NCBI GenBank assembly: GCA_009733575.1
Contig: ML769479.1
Coordinates: 1 to 64,000 of the forward strand
Direction: 5' to 3'
Length of the DNA stretch: 64,000 nt
From: Gymnopus androsaceus JB14
Lineage: Eukaryota; Basidiomycota; Agaricomycetes; Agaricales; Omphalotaceae
This document shows positions 33,078 to 45,200 of the stretch, in pieces. The notes under the pieces were generated by a model. That model worked only from the letters and a program-made list of their open reading frames with translations. It was not told the DNA's origin and ran no database searches. Position 1 is the stretch's first letter, and each line of letters starts with the position of its first letter. The translations under genes were made by a program, and so were the position numbers.

Positions 33078-33559
33078 AAAAATCTCAACCGTCCTCGGTT
33101 GAGGAACAAGTTGAAGCTGTATCTCAGTGAGGTAACCTGTACCTGGATTGAGTTGGATAATTGACTGGCATTGACTGTTTTATGAAGTCCGAGTTGCTCT
33201 TGCCGAGGAAGCCCATTGCGGCACTAAGTTCAATCAACTGGCCTTGGCGCATTCCGTAGTTGATGCTCGTGTTTAGGGTCTGATGCTCTTTTGGCACATC
33301 CCATCAGTTGCAGCAATCTTGACAAATCAATGCCTACTTTTGGCAAGAGATCAACTGGATACACTTGGGTGTCCCAGTTTCTTTGGCATGGTCCAGACAC
33401 ATGGCCTTTGGACCCTGAAATCTCCTTATTTCTCGTTTTCCGTAGAAACCATAATGATTCTTTTGCTGTGCTCTTCCAGACATTCTGGTGTGATGTAATT
33501 GGGATATCCCAGTCAGCGCTTAGATCCCTTTTGGGATGTGAGTCTGCCTTTCCTGCTTA

Positions 33560-35025
33560 CAGTGACGGCCATATCAAATCCACACCCTGAATTGGGAAGG
33601 TTTTTCCCATGTACTAGATAATTTCAATTCTCTTACCATGACTGCTCGAAAAAAGCCCACTGGGCTTCCTCCTGTTAATGTAACTCCTACCAAATGGAGG
33701 ATGATACTTCATTACCATGATGAACTACACAAAAGCTTCAATTGGATTGCTAACAATGCCCCAGACTTTCGTGGCACTGCAGCTGATCATACAACAATCT
33801 CTCGCAATTACAAAATTGCTCGTAAACATGGTTGCTACTACAAGGCACCTCGTCCTGGCTGTCGTAATCTCATTTCTGAGCTAGAAGCTGCTCAAGGGAT
33901 TGCTGACATTGATGAAGGACGCGCTACAGATGGTGCAGATCTCCAACGCCAGCGTTTTCCTGAAATCCCACAGCGAACTGTCTGCCGCATGCTCTTCAAA
34001 CACGGTCTCAAAGGCTTCATTCGTCGCCACAAAGTCATCCTTACACCCCACAACTTCCGAGAGTGACTTGCATTTGCACGCACGTGGCAGGAATGGGCCT
34101 TCCTTGCAGCATGGGCTCATTATTGGGTCATTCTCTCGGACGAGTCAAAGTTTGTTCTCAGTGGCTCAGATGGACTTCGTTGGTGCCGCCGATGCAAAGG
34201 GCAGGATCCCCTGATGGAGCAGATTGTGTCTCAGAGAGATCATTGAGGGCTGGGGAATGGGTCATTGATGGTTTGGGGATGCATTACTCAGAATGGAGTT
34301 GGCAAGCTCCATTGGATTGAGGGAAGAATGAATCGCTTTGTGTACATGCAGGTCTTGGTGGTGTGCTATTTTTCTTTCAGTCTTATCCTCATCACTCATT
34401 AATTTCCAGGATTCCTTATTGCCAAGTGTTCATGACTGTGGATACGAAGGCCAGCAATGGATTTTTCAGCAGGATAATGATCCAAAGCATACTGCTCGAG
34501 ACACCCAAGCTTGGTTCAGAAATCATCATATTCATGTTATGAAGTGGCCCTCAAAATCTCCCGATATCAATCCAATTGAAAATGCATGGGCAGAGCTTGA
34601 ACGACGGGTCCAGAAGATGAATCTGCCACCACGCACATTGAACCAACTTTGGACAGTATTGGAGCAGGTTTGGTACAGTGCTTCATTCAATGAATATGTT
34701 CAAAAGCTTTATACATCCTTTCCTCATTGTATCCAGGGATTGTTAGACAAGGAAGGCTGCTGGCTGAAGTATTAATGCCTCCCTTGTCATCCCTTGTACT
34801 TTGCTCTCATCCATTGCTTATTTTCGAAATTTCTTTGATTTTTTTCTTGTCACAATGTCCTGCCAGTACTAGATACTTAATTCCATGTATTCTACTGTAC
34901 ATTTACAATGTATATACACCCAAAAAATGGTATTCACTACAAGGAACAATGAGAAGCAGCCGTTTTCTGAGTTGATGGGAATGACCTTCCCGATTTGGGG
35001 TGTGGATTTGATATGGCCATCACTG
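33560..35025 (+). mobile_element. Tc1/mariner element, 1466 bp
   Basis: The ends CAGTGACGGCCATATCAAAT and its complement form an inverted repeat of about 50 bp (…CACACCCTGAATTGGGAAGG). TA flanks both sides (33558-33559 and 35026-35027). It carries one transposase gene and sits in the leader region of the LTR element. Confidence 0.9.
33638..34775 (+). pseudogene. Tc1/mariner DD34E transposase, disrupted
   Basis: The N-terminal DNA-binding region (MTARKKPTGLPPVNVTPTKW...) runs to a TGA at 34064-34066. Translation resumes in the same frame with LAFARTWQEWAFLAAWAHYW and the first catalytic Asp in VILSDESKFVL. The frame then changes: SLMVWGCITQNGVGKLHWIE follows in another frame. After a possible intron (about 34354-34409, ending TTTCCAG) come the second Asp in FQQDNDPKHTARDTQAW and the Glu in SPDINPIENAWAELERR, and the stop at 34773-34775. 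The Asp and Glu are separated by 34 residues. The stop and at least one frameshift make it inactive. Confidence 0.85.
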
Positions 35026-35139
35026 TATGCATGGTCCAGGGGTTCTTTCCTCATATCACATCTTTCCATTCCATCACGTCGGAGTCCCGAGTTGTGCATC
35101 TGCTGCTAGCACATGGCTTCTTCTGACTTTCTATTTTCT

Positions 35140-35259
35140 ATGCCCCAAGGTGCCTTTGTCACCATTTTTGATGGACTACCTATCACAGAAATAAATTCCA
35201 TGCCCCAAGGCATCCTCGTCACCATTTTTGACAGGCTACCTATCATATAAATAGATTTG
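35140..35259. repeat. Two tandem 60-bp units upstream of the antisense gene
   Basis: Both units contain ATGCCCCAAGG, GTCACCATTTTTGA and CTACCTATCA, with few differences. They are in the non-coding region between the LTR/PPT and the antisense gene and could be promoter elements. A TATA-like GTATAAGA lies at about 35894, some 80 bp before the ATG at 35975. Confidence 0.75.
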
Positions 35260-36244
35260 AGTTGATCCCTGAATCTTGTTAATCACTTCAAGACAAGTGA
35301 TGCATGGTGCTGAATTTGACTTTTTCATCAACTGAACAGCGCAAGATGGTGATTCAAGTAAAAGGGTCTTCCCCATCTTAGCACGTGTTTCCCGTATCCC
35401 GTACTTGTCATTGTGATATCACAATTTCCAGACCAACTGTTGCCATATTTCCTTTGAGATATCACATACTTGATCAGCAAGTGTATGAATTTCTTGAATG
35501 AAAACACCGCATTCCCATTTTCAGGAGACTGGAATTCCTTGGTTGGTATGAAGAGTACCTGCACGGTGGAATCCCTGAGTCTCGTTATAGCTTTGTAAGG
35601 TCCCCGCGTCAGAACTCTTCGAGATTCATCAGTTGGGTGTCCATTTTTGGTTATGATATTCTCTAAAACCTAAATTTGCGGACGTGTTTAGACCTCGAAA
35701 GATGCCCATGCAGGGTTCAATCCTCATACAGGGTACATCTTTTCCGCAAGAAGGGCTTCCTTGCGTGATATGTCTTTTCCAGATGCCACAACTGGTAAGA
35801 CATGTCACTCCCTTTTGGAATCATGCTGTCTTCCTGAAAATTATTTCATCTTTCTTTTGTCGGGACTTAATCACGTAGGTTACTCTTTTCGAGTATAAGA
35901 GGCGTGGGATTTTGAGCTTGTAAGTCCCAAACTTCCCACTTTTTATTCCTACACCTCTGTACACTGTTCATACGATGTCCAGATGGGTTACTTCAAAACC
36001 TTTCATTGGTACTGATGATGAATTTCAACCTTCTCCAGCACTCTCCAAGTCTGCCAACACCATCGCTTCTTCTTCTTCGTCGAGGGCTCATTGTTGTACT
36101 GCTGCGGTGGTCCCTGTTATCGAGACTCAGCGCGCCTCGACGTCTGGTCAAACTTCTCGTTTGACTGGCCCTGGTCGGTCAGGACTCTCATCCTCGACCC
36201 TTCCTGCTGCTTGTGGTGGGGCTCAGCTGATTCTGCCAGCTTAA

Positions 36245-37006
36245 TGCAAAAAATCACGATAAGTGTCATGGGCCGTTTTGCAAAAGATCCCGATAACTTT
36301 TAGCACTAATATTTTGGAAGCATTCACCGAATATTTGGAATAGGTAGATTGTGTTGCAGAATATTTGGTAAATAAATAACGATAAAATCACCATAAATGC
36401 CTAAAATAGAAATGGCTATAGCGGGTGAAGGAGGGCCCGTGGGAAAAAACTGACACCCCCCCCTGCCCCGTGGTAGTGATGGCTATCCAACCATAACCTT
36501 ATTTCACCCCTATACCCTAATTATCCTAACCCTAACCCTGTATATTTTAACAGTGGGGCAAGCCCCCACACCCCCATATCATCCTCAACCCCTAAACCCT
36601 AACCCCTAACCAATGCTAACCCATAGTTTGGCAATGTTTTGATCAGATCTCTATGTTAGGGTTAGCACAAGTGCTAACCCTAACGAGATCTGACCAAAAC
36701 ATTGCTTAAATACCCTTTTCTGGTAACCCTAACCCTAACCCTAATCCTAACATAATCATAATATTTTGCAAAATATTGCTTCAGCATGCTAATTGGGACA
36801 ATATACCCTAACCCTACCCTAACCTCACCTGACCTGATTACATAATCTTCCAAATATGGTCTTAAAAATATTTGGTAAACATAAATATGGTTGCTAGAAT
36901 ATTTGGCAAAGCATCTAGCCATATATTCCTATTCCAAAATCTCAGTGCTAAAAGTTATTGGGATCTTTTGCAAAACGGCTCACGACACTTATCGTGATCT
37001 TTTGCA
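36245..37006. mobile_element. TIR element with telomere-like tracts
   Basis: Inverted ends of about 75 bp contain TGCAAAA-ATCACGATAAGT and CGTTTTGCAAAAGATCCC, then ATAACTTTTAGCACT. The interior has three CCCTAAC-type tracts (about 36508-36535, 36585-36620 and 36723-36750) and an inverted AGATCTGACCAAAACATTGC pair. No target duplication could be fixed. It breaks the antisense gene between its first two exons. Confidence 0.65.
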
Positions 37007-37421
37007 AAAGCCTAGCAACATCTAGTGTGGGGCTCGTGGTGCTGCTGGGCTGTCTTGAGGTTCATCCTCGGCAACCCCAGTCACCAAGCCTCCTTCCAGT
37101 CTTTGCAACATTGTCGAGAATAGCAAGATCATCTCGCTACCTCTGATTTGTAAGCTTTTCTCTTTAGCTGATTTTGTCCAATCTCGGCTGACCATTACTT
37201 CTGTTTTCTTGTAAGAAGACACTCGGCTCGTCTCATTCTGGTTCTTGCGGACTGTATTCTTGCAGGGTATTTTTTCCTGTGCTGAATACCAGTCTAAGTG
37301 TGAGGAGCTGGAGATCTCAGTGGTGGATTGGGTCGCATTCTTCGACAAGCATTCACCCAGGATGGTAGGTCTTCTGTTTAACCTTTCATTGCAGCTTTCT
37401 GCTTAGATCTTCCCTTTTCTA

Positions 37422-37860
37422 AGGTAGAGAGCATCCAAGCTCAAGCAAGGTCAGCTGACTTTGTCACATGGCTGTCACATACCTATATATGGTGAAATTC
37501 ACCTCGAAAATAGAATGAACATTATTCCACTCATCATGAAGCTAATTCCTTCCATTCAACACTTTATATACTGTATAAATGTCTGAAAAATAAACTGGCA
37601 GTAATTTGGATAAAATCTGAGAGAGGAGTTATCAGTTTAGCATAAGAAGCACTGTTTGGGTAACTCTTCGATCAAAATTACATATGTGATCAAAGTCTTG
37701 GGTGATACACCCTTTTAAGTACATTTTCAAGGGTTGAATGAAGCAGATTTGGGAGGCAGGTCCTACTTGTTTTTTGAGAGAATTATCTATGGAATTTCAC
37801 CATATTAAGGAGTCACATGGAGGTCAGCTGACCTTGCTTGAGCTTGGATGCTCTCTACCT
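37422..37860. mobile_element. 439-bp MITE with TA target duplication at a splice acceptor
   Basis: Inverted ends AGGTAGAGAGCATCCAAGCT (about 38 bp, nearly perfect) are flanked by TA (37420-37421 and 37861-37862). The empty site would read TTTTCTAG/GTTGCC, an intron end. After insertion the right-hand TA still provides TAG before GTTGCC, so the exon at 37863 keeps an acceptor. Confidence 0.75.
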
Positions 37861-40421
37861 TAGGTTGCCTATAAAGCCAAGTATGGCAAATACATGGCTA
37901 CCACCTGGTCCGCGGCGTTTTTGCTCGGCGTCCAGCAGCTCTGTATGCAGATGTTGGGCCAGTATTCTCGGAAGGATCTCCAACGGTATAAGACAGAGTG
38001 GTTCATTGGGGAGCCCATTTTGACTTACACCTTTATCGGTGGCGATGAGGTAAGCCCCCTTTTGTCAATTTTTTAATTTTTATTTAGGTCTACCTCGATT
38101 TCTGACTACTCTATTTTTGTCTTGATATAGATCCCCGGACTGTCAAGCCCTGTTGTGATGCCTTCTGAGCTTATCTTGGGGGTCTAATCAATTATCACAA
38201 GTTCGCGGTTGACTTTGAGCTGAGCATCTCTGGGCTTGCCCAGGATGAGCTCTTTCCCAAGGAGGCCATTTTTATTAGTGACCTCGTTGAGGTAAGTTCC
38301 GTTTCTTTTGTCTGTGAAGTTCCTTTTTCTGACTTCATTGTTCTTTTCTTTTCCTCGGTTCTCAGGATGTGGGTCTTTCAGTGAGTACCCCTATCTTTCC
38401 CCTTTTCTTTTCCCTTTACTGATATTCTTCTTTTTACAGCAAGTTGGGGTTCACAGTTTCTCACCAAGCCTGTGTCTTTTTGACCCCAGCGAGGATGCTC
38501 TTGTCAACAACATGTTCATCGACTTTGAGGCCATGGAGTCTGAAGACAAGAATCAGACAGACAGATGATGGCCAGGAGGAGGAGAAGAATGATGCCCAGG
38601 AGGCTGAGGAGGAGGATGCTGACCACGACGTTGATGTCAAGGAAGATCCTTCTTCTCCCATCAATAACGAGGTTGAGTTTGTGGGCAAGGCTGTCAAGCA
38701 GCCAGTCCGCAATCGCTCTTCCATGGTAAGTCCCACTTGCAGTTCCTCATTTCTCCTTACTAATTCCATCCTTTTGTTAGCTGGAATATCCAACCTCGCC
38801 GGTTCTGAAGCCCATCTCCTCGAGTGCATACACCTCTAAGTCCAAGAAGGGCCAGTCTAGCCATGACAAGGACTCGGGCTTTCCTCGGCTTGAGGGTGGC
38901 CGTCTGAATACGTCCTTGTTTAGTTACAACTCAGTCCTGGCGCGGGGTGGGGGCAAGTCTCAGGCTGGACGAACCTCGAACGCCGCGGGAACGCCTTATC
39001 CTGAGAAAAAAGGTGTTCGGATGATCACTGTATGTCTCCCTTTTCCCCTTTTACCACTTCTTTCATGGCTAACTTTTTGTTTTTAGGAACATTTCACTGC
39101 TCCTGGTGATTTCAACGACAATGAGTGCGTTTGGCTTCACGCCACTCTGGACAGCTTGGTGCATAGCACCATTCCACTTCAACCGGTAAGTCTCTTTTTC
39201 AAGTGCTACGTTTCTGAGCTGCGCTAACATTGTTCCCAAAATGCAGTTTCCCTCGGTGTCATGCACCAACTGCATTCGAATTGGAGTGCAGTGCTCAATG
39301 CCACCTGAGTCCACCAGCAGTGCTCGCCATGAGTGCCATTGTTGCCTCATGAGCAAGACTCCCTGTTTGTTCAGCTACCCTGTTGAGTGGGCTGACAAGG
39401 AGCGGAGGCGACTATTTATTCATGCCGCCAGAAGCAACGCAGGTACATTTCCTGCTCTACATCTTTCTTTTTAGACCTTCCTAACTTCTTTCTTCATTCA
39501 CCTAGCTGTTGCCATTTTCTCTTCAACACTTGTCGAGGAGAACCTTGGCCTCCTTCGCACCGAGGTCTTGCTCCAGTCTTTCTTAACCGAGTTCAAGATT
39601 CAGGCCAGTAACGTTGCTCGCCGTCAGGCTCAGCTTCGTAACTCAGCTTCTGATCCTCGCTCATTGCCAAAAGGTCTGATCGAGGATGGGTTTGTCACCA
39701 AGACTGATACTGAGCGTCTGTCTCTGCTCGCTTTTCTGCTTGGTTGGGACAAGCATTTCACCCATGAGGATCTCGAGTTCGAGGGACTTTCACAGATTCC
39801 TCTTCCTGAGGTCGTCACACTGCCACCTACTCAGTCCCAGGTAGGTCACCTTTGTGCTCTGGTTCCTCCAGACATGATCCCACCTGTCCTTGGTCTTATT
39901 CATTGACCGCAGTACAAGGGTAAAGGCAAGGCAAAGGCCGTGGAGGCAGCTTCCGAGGAGGGGTCTGCTCCAGAGGCTTCTACCGTTGTTGCCAAGCCTG
40001 TCTCATTGTCTGCTGAGTCCAATGAGTCGGGGTCCGAGGATGAGGTGGTTGCCCACGCTCATAAGTTCTTTCAGCTTATTCTTTCATCAGCTTTTTACTG
40101 ACTTTTTCAGTTCTCGATTCACTCTCAAAGCGCCATTCTCCTTCTCAGTCTCCCAGTGCCGAGGAAAACCATGAACCAGTGGCCAAGCATCAAAAGGCAA
40201 CCAAGTCCTTTGTTGTGGCTCCTGCAGCTGTTCCTCCACCTAGGTCCTTCCTCAGGCAAACGCTGCTGCTGGTCCTTCTGCAAGACCGATTCAGCACACT
40301 CCAGGTACTCATTGTGGTAGTGGGTCTAAGCAAGGGCCGAGGAAGAGAAAGGTAAGAATTCTTCCTTCCTTATTCTTCATTGTCTTTACTGATCCTATTC
40401 CAGCATCCGTTGGCGCCATAA

Positions 40422-41267
40422 GTTGAGGTATCGTGGCAGATCTTTTGCCGCCTCACTGGCTTTTTATTTTTATTTTATATTTTTGTTTTCAACGTGTCTG
40501 ATAGTCCACTGGACTTTAAACATATCATTGATTTCTGGCTCTATTCTTACTTTATGCCAATTTGTATATAGTAGCATAGTTAGAATTTTTGAGCCTTTGT
40601 ATATAGCCCAATAAAAGGAGTTTTAACTCCAGTTTCGTCTATTATTTTGAGCAAAAAACATAAGAAAACTTTTAAGTCATCTCAAGCGATTTTTCAGCTC
40701 ATTAAGATTTTTCCATAAGTTTTGTTAAGTCTTTCAGTGCAGCAAACTACCAAACTTGAGGCCAGTCACTGCAGCCATCTGTCAGGACTTGCTCGCAGGT
40801 GTTTTGGCTCGATGTATGCAGTTTTCATGTGCCAATCTCATTTCGAGATTGAAACACTTCCAACGCTGCTTATCAGACCCTTTTCATGGTGAAACTGTTC
40901 ACTTGGACTCGGCCAACTAAGGATTTAGTTCCTCAGTGGTTTTACCACAACCAGTGCTGCTTCTACCCACAGCGGACTTCTTCCGCGCTAAGTTGTCAAG
41001 TGCATCATATGGTTTTGATGGTGTGATTACACCACCTTGTTATCAAGCAAGAGTTTGATTGGTCAAAGTGTCGGATTCAAACTGTTTATTGCAAACTAGT
41101 TTTTCATGCCAAGGACCAGGAATAAAGTTAACAAGTTCTGGCCAGATAAGACATAGATACACATTCGTGCCCATTCTTTAGCTGTAGCCTTGAATTTTGC
41201 TTCTTGCTTCACCAGTCTTGCTGCGATCAACTCTTGTTTGGACCACAAATAATCTATCTCGCCAATC
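40422..41267 (-). other. Spacer, possible LTR sequence of a second element
   Basis: No gene was recognised. It lies just beyond the polypurine-like tract at 41268-41278 (minus orientation), so part of it should be LTR, but no TG boundary or second copy is visible. Confidence 0.35.
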
Positions 41268-41310
41268 CTCTCCCCCAAACTAAAAATTTCAACTGTCCCA
41301 GTTGAAGGAG
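41268..41310 (-). repeat. Second polypurine tract with conserved neighbour
   Basis: On the plus strand TCTCCCCCAAACTAAAAATT and the following TCAACTGTCC-GTTGA closely match 33065-33110 (TCTCCCCCAAATTAAAAATC, TCAACCGTCC). The match continues outward from the tract, which indicates related retrotransposon 3' ends at both places. Confidence 0.55.
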
Positions 41311-41639
41311 GGTAGCCAAGCATAGTGTGGCGAAATACTTCATGCAGAATGGACCCTTCTTTGAGCTTCCGGTTTCATGTCTCGCCGCAATGATATTTCT
41401 ATTGCGGCAAAGTCTGTCTGCGATGCTCTGAGTCCCATTGTTCTGATGTCTGCTGCAAAAGCAAATTCTTCTCTCATCTGGCAGTATTTTGGCGGCAAAT
41501 ATTTTGTCCAGCCTGGTGCCATCTCAGATCCCAAACTCAGCTTTGTCTCGAATATAAGGCCTCAATATCTCGAGGATAAATTTTCAAGCCTCCGCTTACA
41601 TCTTTCAACTCTTCTTCAAAAAAGTACATCCATTCTAAA

Positions 41640-42231
41640 ATGTCCTCTGAGCCTGCGTGTCCTTTTGTCACGCTCAAGGACTACCCAGACCACAAGATCC
41701 AGCTCCAGAAGCAGGCCAATGCTATCAAGGTACTTGCCAAGGCTAAGTGCGCTCTTAGCATCCGTCACCCTACTTGCGAGCAGGCTCTTGTCTACTTGGT
41801 ACGTGGTTTCCCCAATTTTCTGCAGACTCTAGTGTGTGTGCTAAAATAGCAAACACCTTTCAGCACTATCCTGCCAGTCAAGAAGTTCTCAGACTGAGTA
41901 TCAAGAATTGTACAAGACACTGCTTGACTTGGTGGCCCCCGTCCATCAGCAGCAAAAGGTCAACTTGTTTGAGAAGTGCGCAAAGTTCTACCACACTATC
42001 ACGACTCCAAATGAGGCCCCTGACCATGCTGGCAAGCAGAGAAAAGGGGTGAGTTTATTTACTCTTCCTTGTATCTCGTTGACCAGGCCTCAGTTTTCCA
42101 AAAAGGATGGTTCCTCTCAGCGATCTATCCGAGAGGATGAAGAGGTAGTTGAAGTCCCGGCTCCCCCAAAAGTTGCCAGCACAAGTGCAACACCTGTATG
42201 TGTTCATCACACTCTTCATATTCAAAGCTGA
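41640..42231 (+). pseudogene. Second antisense gene beside a polypurine tract, truncated
   Basis: The frame MSSEPACPFVTLKDYPDHKI...AKCALSIRHPTCEQALVYL begins at 41640. After an intron (about 41798-41863) EYQELYKTLLDLVAPVHQQQ, FEKCAKFYHTITTPNEAPDH and PQFSKKDGSSQRSIREDEEV follow with frame changes. An upstream frame from 41377 (MSRRNDISIAAKSVCDALSP) may be a leader exon. It stops where the broken end of the Helentron begins. The family is unknown. Its placement mirrors the gene at 35975, though the proteins are not obviously alike. Confidence 0.4.
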
Positions 42232-42297
42232 TTTCCTCGCTAGACTGGGCCTCATGCCCATGTCATGACAGCTCCTGGTCAATGTGCGTATGACGAA

Positions 42298-45200
42298 TCA
42301 ATTCGTGAGTGTCCCATGAAGGATGGCCAGATAGAAGAGGGTATCTCGATAAAACGCCATTCCGAGTCTCTGGTGTATGAAGCGTTGTGGTTTTCGATGA
42401 GGGCTGCAAGCGGAAGAACGGTATAAAGTCATAGAGGAAATATCCATTAACTCAGGTGAACAAAACCAGTAATCTTGAACTTGATTTGAGTGACGAAGAC
42501 GACCCTTTTTATCCACGGAAATATGCATACTCATTTCTTCAGATGTATCGTTGTTTGTCGAATGTCCAGTCTCCCCTACCCCACTAGCCAGCCGTGCGCA
42601 ATAAGTGTCTCTCACGAAATGCATTAAATTCGCAGATGGTAAATGCACAATATCATGAGAGCAAATGAAGTCAAAGTCACCATGAATATAACGGACCGCT
42701 TGCTGCGCATGTATCTGTTGTCTTCGACCCAGGTGCGTCAGGCATCGATGGATGAGTTTTTTTGCACTAAGAACAGGTTCATTTAGATAATCTGAGGGGG
42801 GTATCGACGTTACGGCCCTAGAGCAAACGGATAACATCTGGTCGGTTTTCATAGGCATCTTAGATATGTAATCTGAAATGTAAAACATGGCAGCTTTGGC
42901 GGCTTTGCCAGATAGAATACATTTGACGTTGTGGTTATGGCGCGTTTCAACTAAAAGAACAGGATGATGGCCATTAACGTCCGCTTCCAAACGTGCAAGA
43001 ATGATAGAATTTGATTCGCCATCGAACCTGGAGATTTCAACCACGTCCTGGGGATATCCAAACCTACATGGGGAACCAGGTTTATGACCTTTATGGCACA
43101 CTGCCTGACATTTATGCCACTGCAAATGCTCACCAAGTTTCCTGTGTTCATCATCAAAGAGCATCTGCCATTGTCGAATAGAGTCAGGATCAAAATCACC
43201 AGTACTGGAACGTTTAGGCACAGCAGGTGGCATTTCCGTGCGAGGCTCATAGTCTTTATCGAAGTCATAGTGAATATCGGGCAAATGATGATGTATCAAT
43301 CCCGTAAAAAAAGAGAGGAACTGCTGCTCGTATTCTTTAACTTCTCGTAACTTTTTGTGAACCTCGGAAGGATTCAAGCCTCCATATAGGAACAGCATAA
43401 AATGTCCATGAAAACAACCTCTGTCAGTCAGCTCAGGAACGCCATAAAAAGCACGTAGTTTTCCAAATAGACCTCCTTTTTCGGTAGATGAACAAGTTGA
43501 GAAATCCCACCCAAACAAATCATCGAAAGTCCTCTTTATCATAAAATCAAAAAAATCGGAAGCAGCTACAGGATCTCTTGCAACACGGTAAGCTCGTACG
43601 GAACGTTTCAACAGATCATTCTGGAGTGGACGCCTTAATGTCAAATCAACGTCCGCATCGCCGTAAAAAATCTGAAAAATAGGGCTATGCACTGCAGAGG
43701 GATTAAGCGTAAGGAACAAATGAGGCATTCCAAAGTATCCAAAGTAACTTCGAATCTCGTTTCGTATACCTATCTTAGCAGCCTGAGAGCCGGGTACGTG
43801 CGCTGCGATTGTATTGACTTCTCCCAATAAACGAAATGCGTTTTGCTGATCAGAGTTGAACAGAGATGGTCGACATTCACCCCTCATCAGATCAGCGAGA
43901 CTATTCAATATATCTGGTGTAACTGCCAGCAACGCAGGGGCAATGCGAGGGAAGTAACTGGACTTGACCGTGAAACTAGTGAATAAATGGCAGTCCTTCG
44001 TTGGATGAGATTTAAAGCCACAAAAACGTAAAACGCATGATACCGAAAATGTCTGCCAGCCTGATCCAGCAAATGGGAAGCGTGTGCCTTTAGCGAGACA
44101 GAGGGAGACCGTCTATGATCTTCAAAACCGCCAATACCAAGTGGGAACAATGTAGGGAACATTCCAGGAAAAAGATCAGGGTTGTCGTATTCCACAATGG
44201 GATCAGAAGAGTAGCGTAACTTGTATGGAGAAGAAATGGATTGAGTTCGAGTGGCAATTCGCTCAATAGCAGAAGCAGTTGCATACCGAGCTGGTATTCC
44301 ATCGGCGTCTGGATCCACAATACCGGAACGTTCGAGCAAAACGTCAGAGCAAGAGGAAGGATCCATAACATCTGCAGGATGCTGGTCAAAACCGCTTGTC
44401 TCCATACGGTGCAAATTGTCTGAATCACTACGGTGGTCATACACAATTCGGTCTTCCAAGCCTGGCAGAATTCCATTTTCAGGGAATTGGGAAAGAGCAA
44501 CCTCATTAATAGGCAACCCCATATAGAGACGATTGTGAGACCTAAACTCTTGCAATAAGTCTCGAATAACGTTCCGCCGTACATGAAAATGAGGTAGCTT
44601 ATCCAGTTCAGTTTGTTTTAACTTTCTCGGACCTACAAATATGACAGAAATAAAGTCATTCAGATCTGCAGGACTCCAAGGCAAAGATGTTGCGTGCGAA
44701 ACGGTATCAAGAGGATGTGCGCAAGCATTCCCATGCAATTGAAACGGATCCTGTTCTGTTGATAAAACCCCATACAGACGAGTAACATGAGCGGTGGTAC
44801 GGTACAGCGCTACCGCCATCTCCTCCATCCAAGTAACATCGCGAAACCGGTCAGGCAATTCTCCACGGTACATGTGGTTATTTAGTGCTAGCCGAGGCAT
44901 CTTTTGAAGCCGTATTGCAGAGAAACACTCTTGACAAAAATAAATCTTGTATAATGGGTACTCCACATCACGGGCAAAAATTCCCTCGGGTTGCAAGAGG
45001 AGACCATCCAAAGAAGGACATATATACACTAGTCGATGCTTCGGAATATGCTGAAGGATGAAAGGATCGCGGCAACGTAAAACCTCCAAGGAGGGAGCAT
45101 CTTCGACGTTTATGAAGTTGCCGGTTCGATCACGATCCTCGGAGCCACAACATGCACAAATATGAGGAGGAGAATACTGGATATTTCTGTGAAATTTCTC

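Larger units (their letters stand above)
35975..40421 (+). pseudogene. Many-exon gene antisense to an LTR element, with a Zn2Cys6 motif
   Basis: Exons in order: MSRWVTSKPFIGTDDEFQPS (35975), GSSSATPVTKPPSSLCNIVE (about 37060), GIFSCAEYQSKCEELEISVV (about 37270), VAYKAKYGKYMATTWSAAFL (37863), NYHKFAVDFELSISGLAQDE (about 38190), QVGVHSFSPSLCLFDPSEDA (38441), EHFTAPGDFNDNECVWLHAT (39088), an exon with CTNC-x6-C-x13-C-x2-C-x6-C (39262-39366), then FLTEFKIQASNVARRQAQLR (39570) and an acidic/basic tail ending at TAA 40419-40421. The Cys spacing is that of a Zn2Cys6 binuclear cluster, normally a DNA-binding domain. Damage: a MITE inside exon 1/2, a TGA at 38166-38168, and a 4-bp duplication (AGACAGACAGATG, about 38555-38566) shifting the frame. 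I do not recognise the family. Its position beside a polypurine tract suggests it was cargo of the retrotransposon. Confidence 0.5.

Noticed and set aside
33283..33590. Small plus-strand proteins in the LTR leader
   Set aside because: They have no family resemblance, and the second runs into the Tc1 terminal repeat.
36680..36922. A minus-strand protein with VRVRVRVT repeats
   Set aside because: It is a translation of telomere-like repeats inside a MITE.
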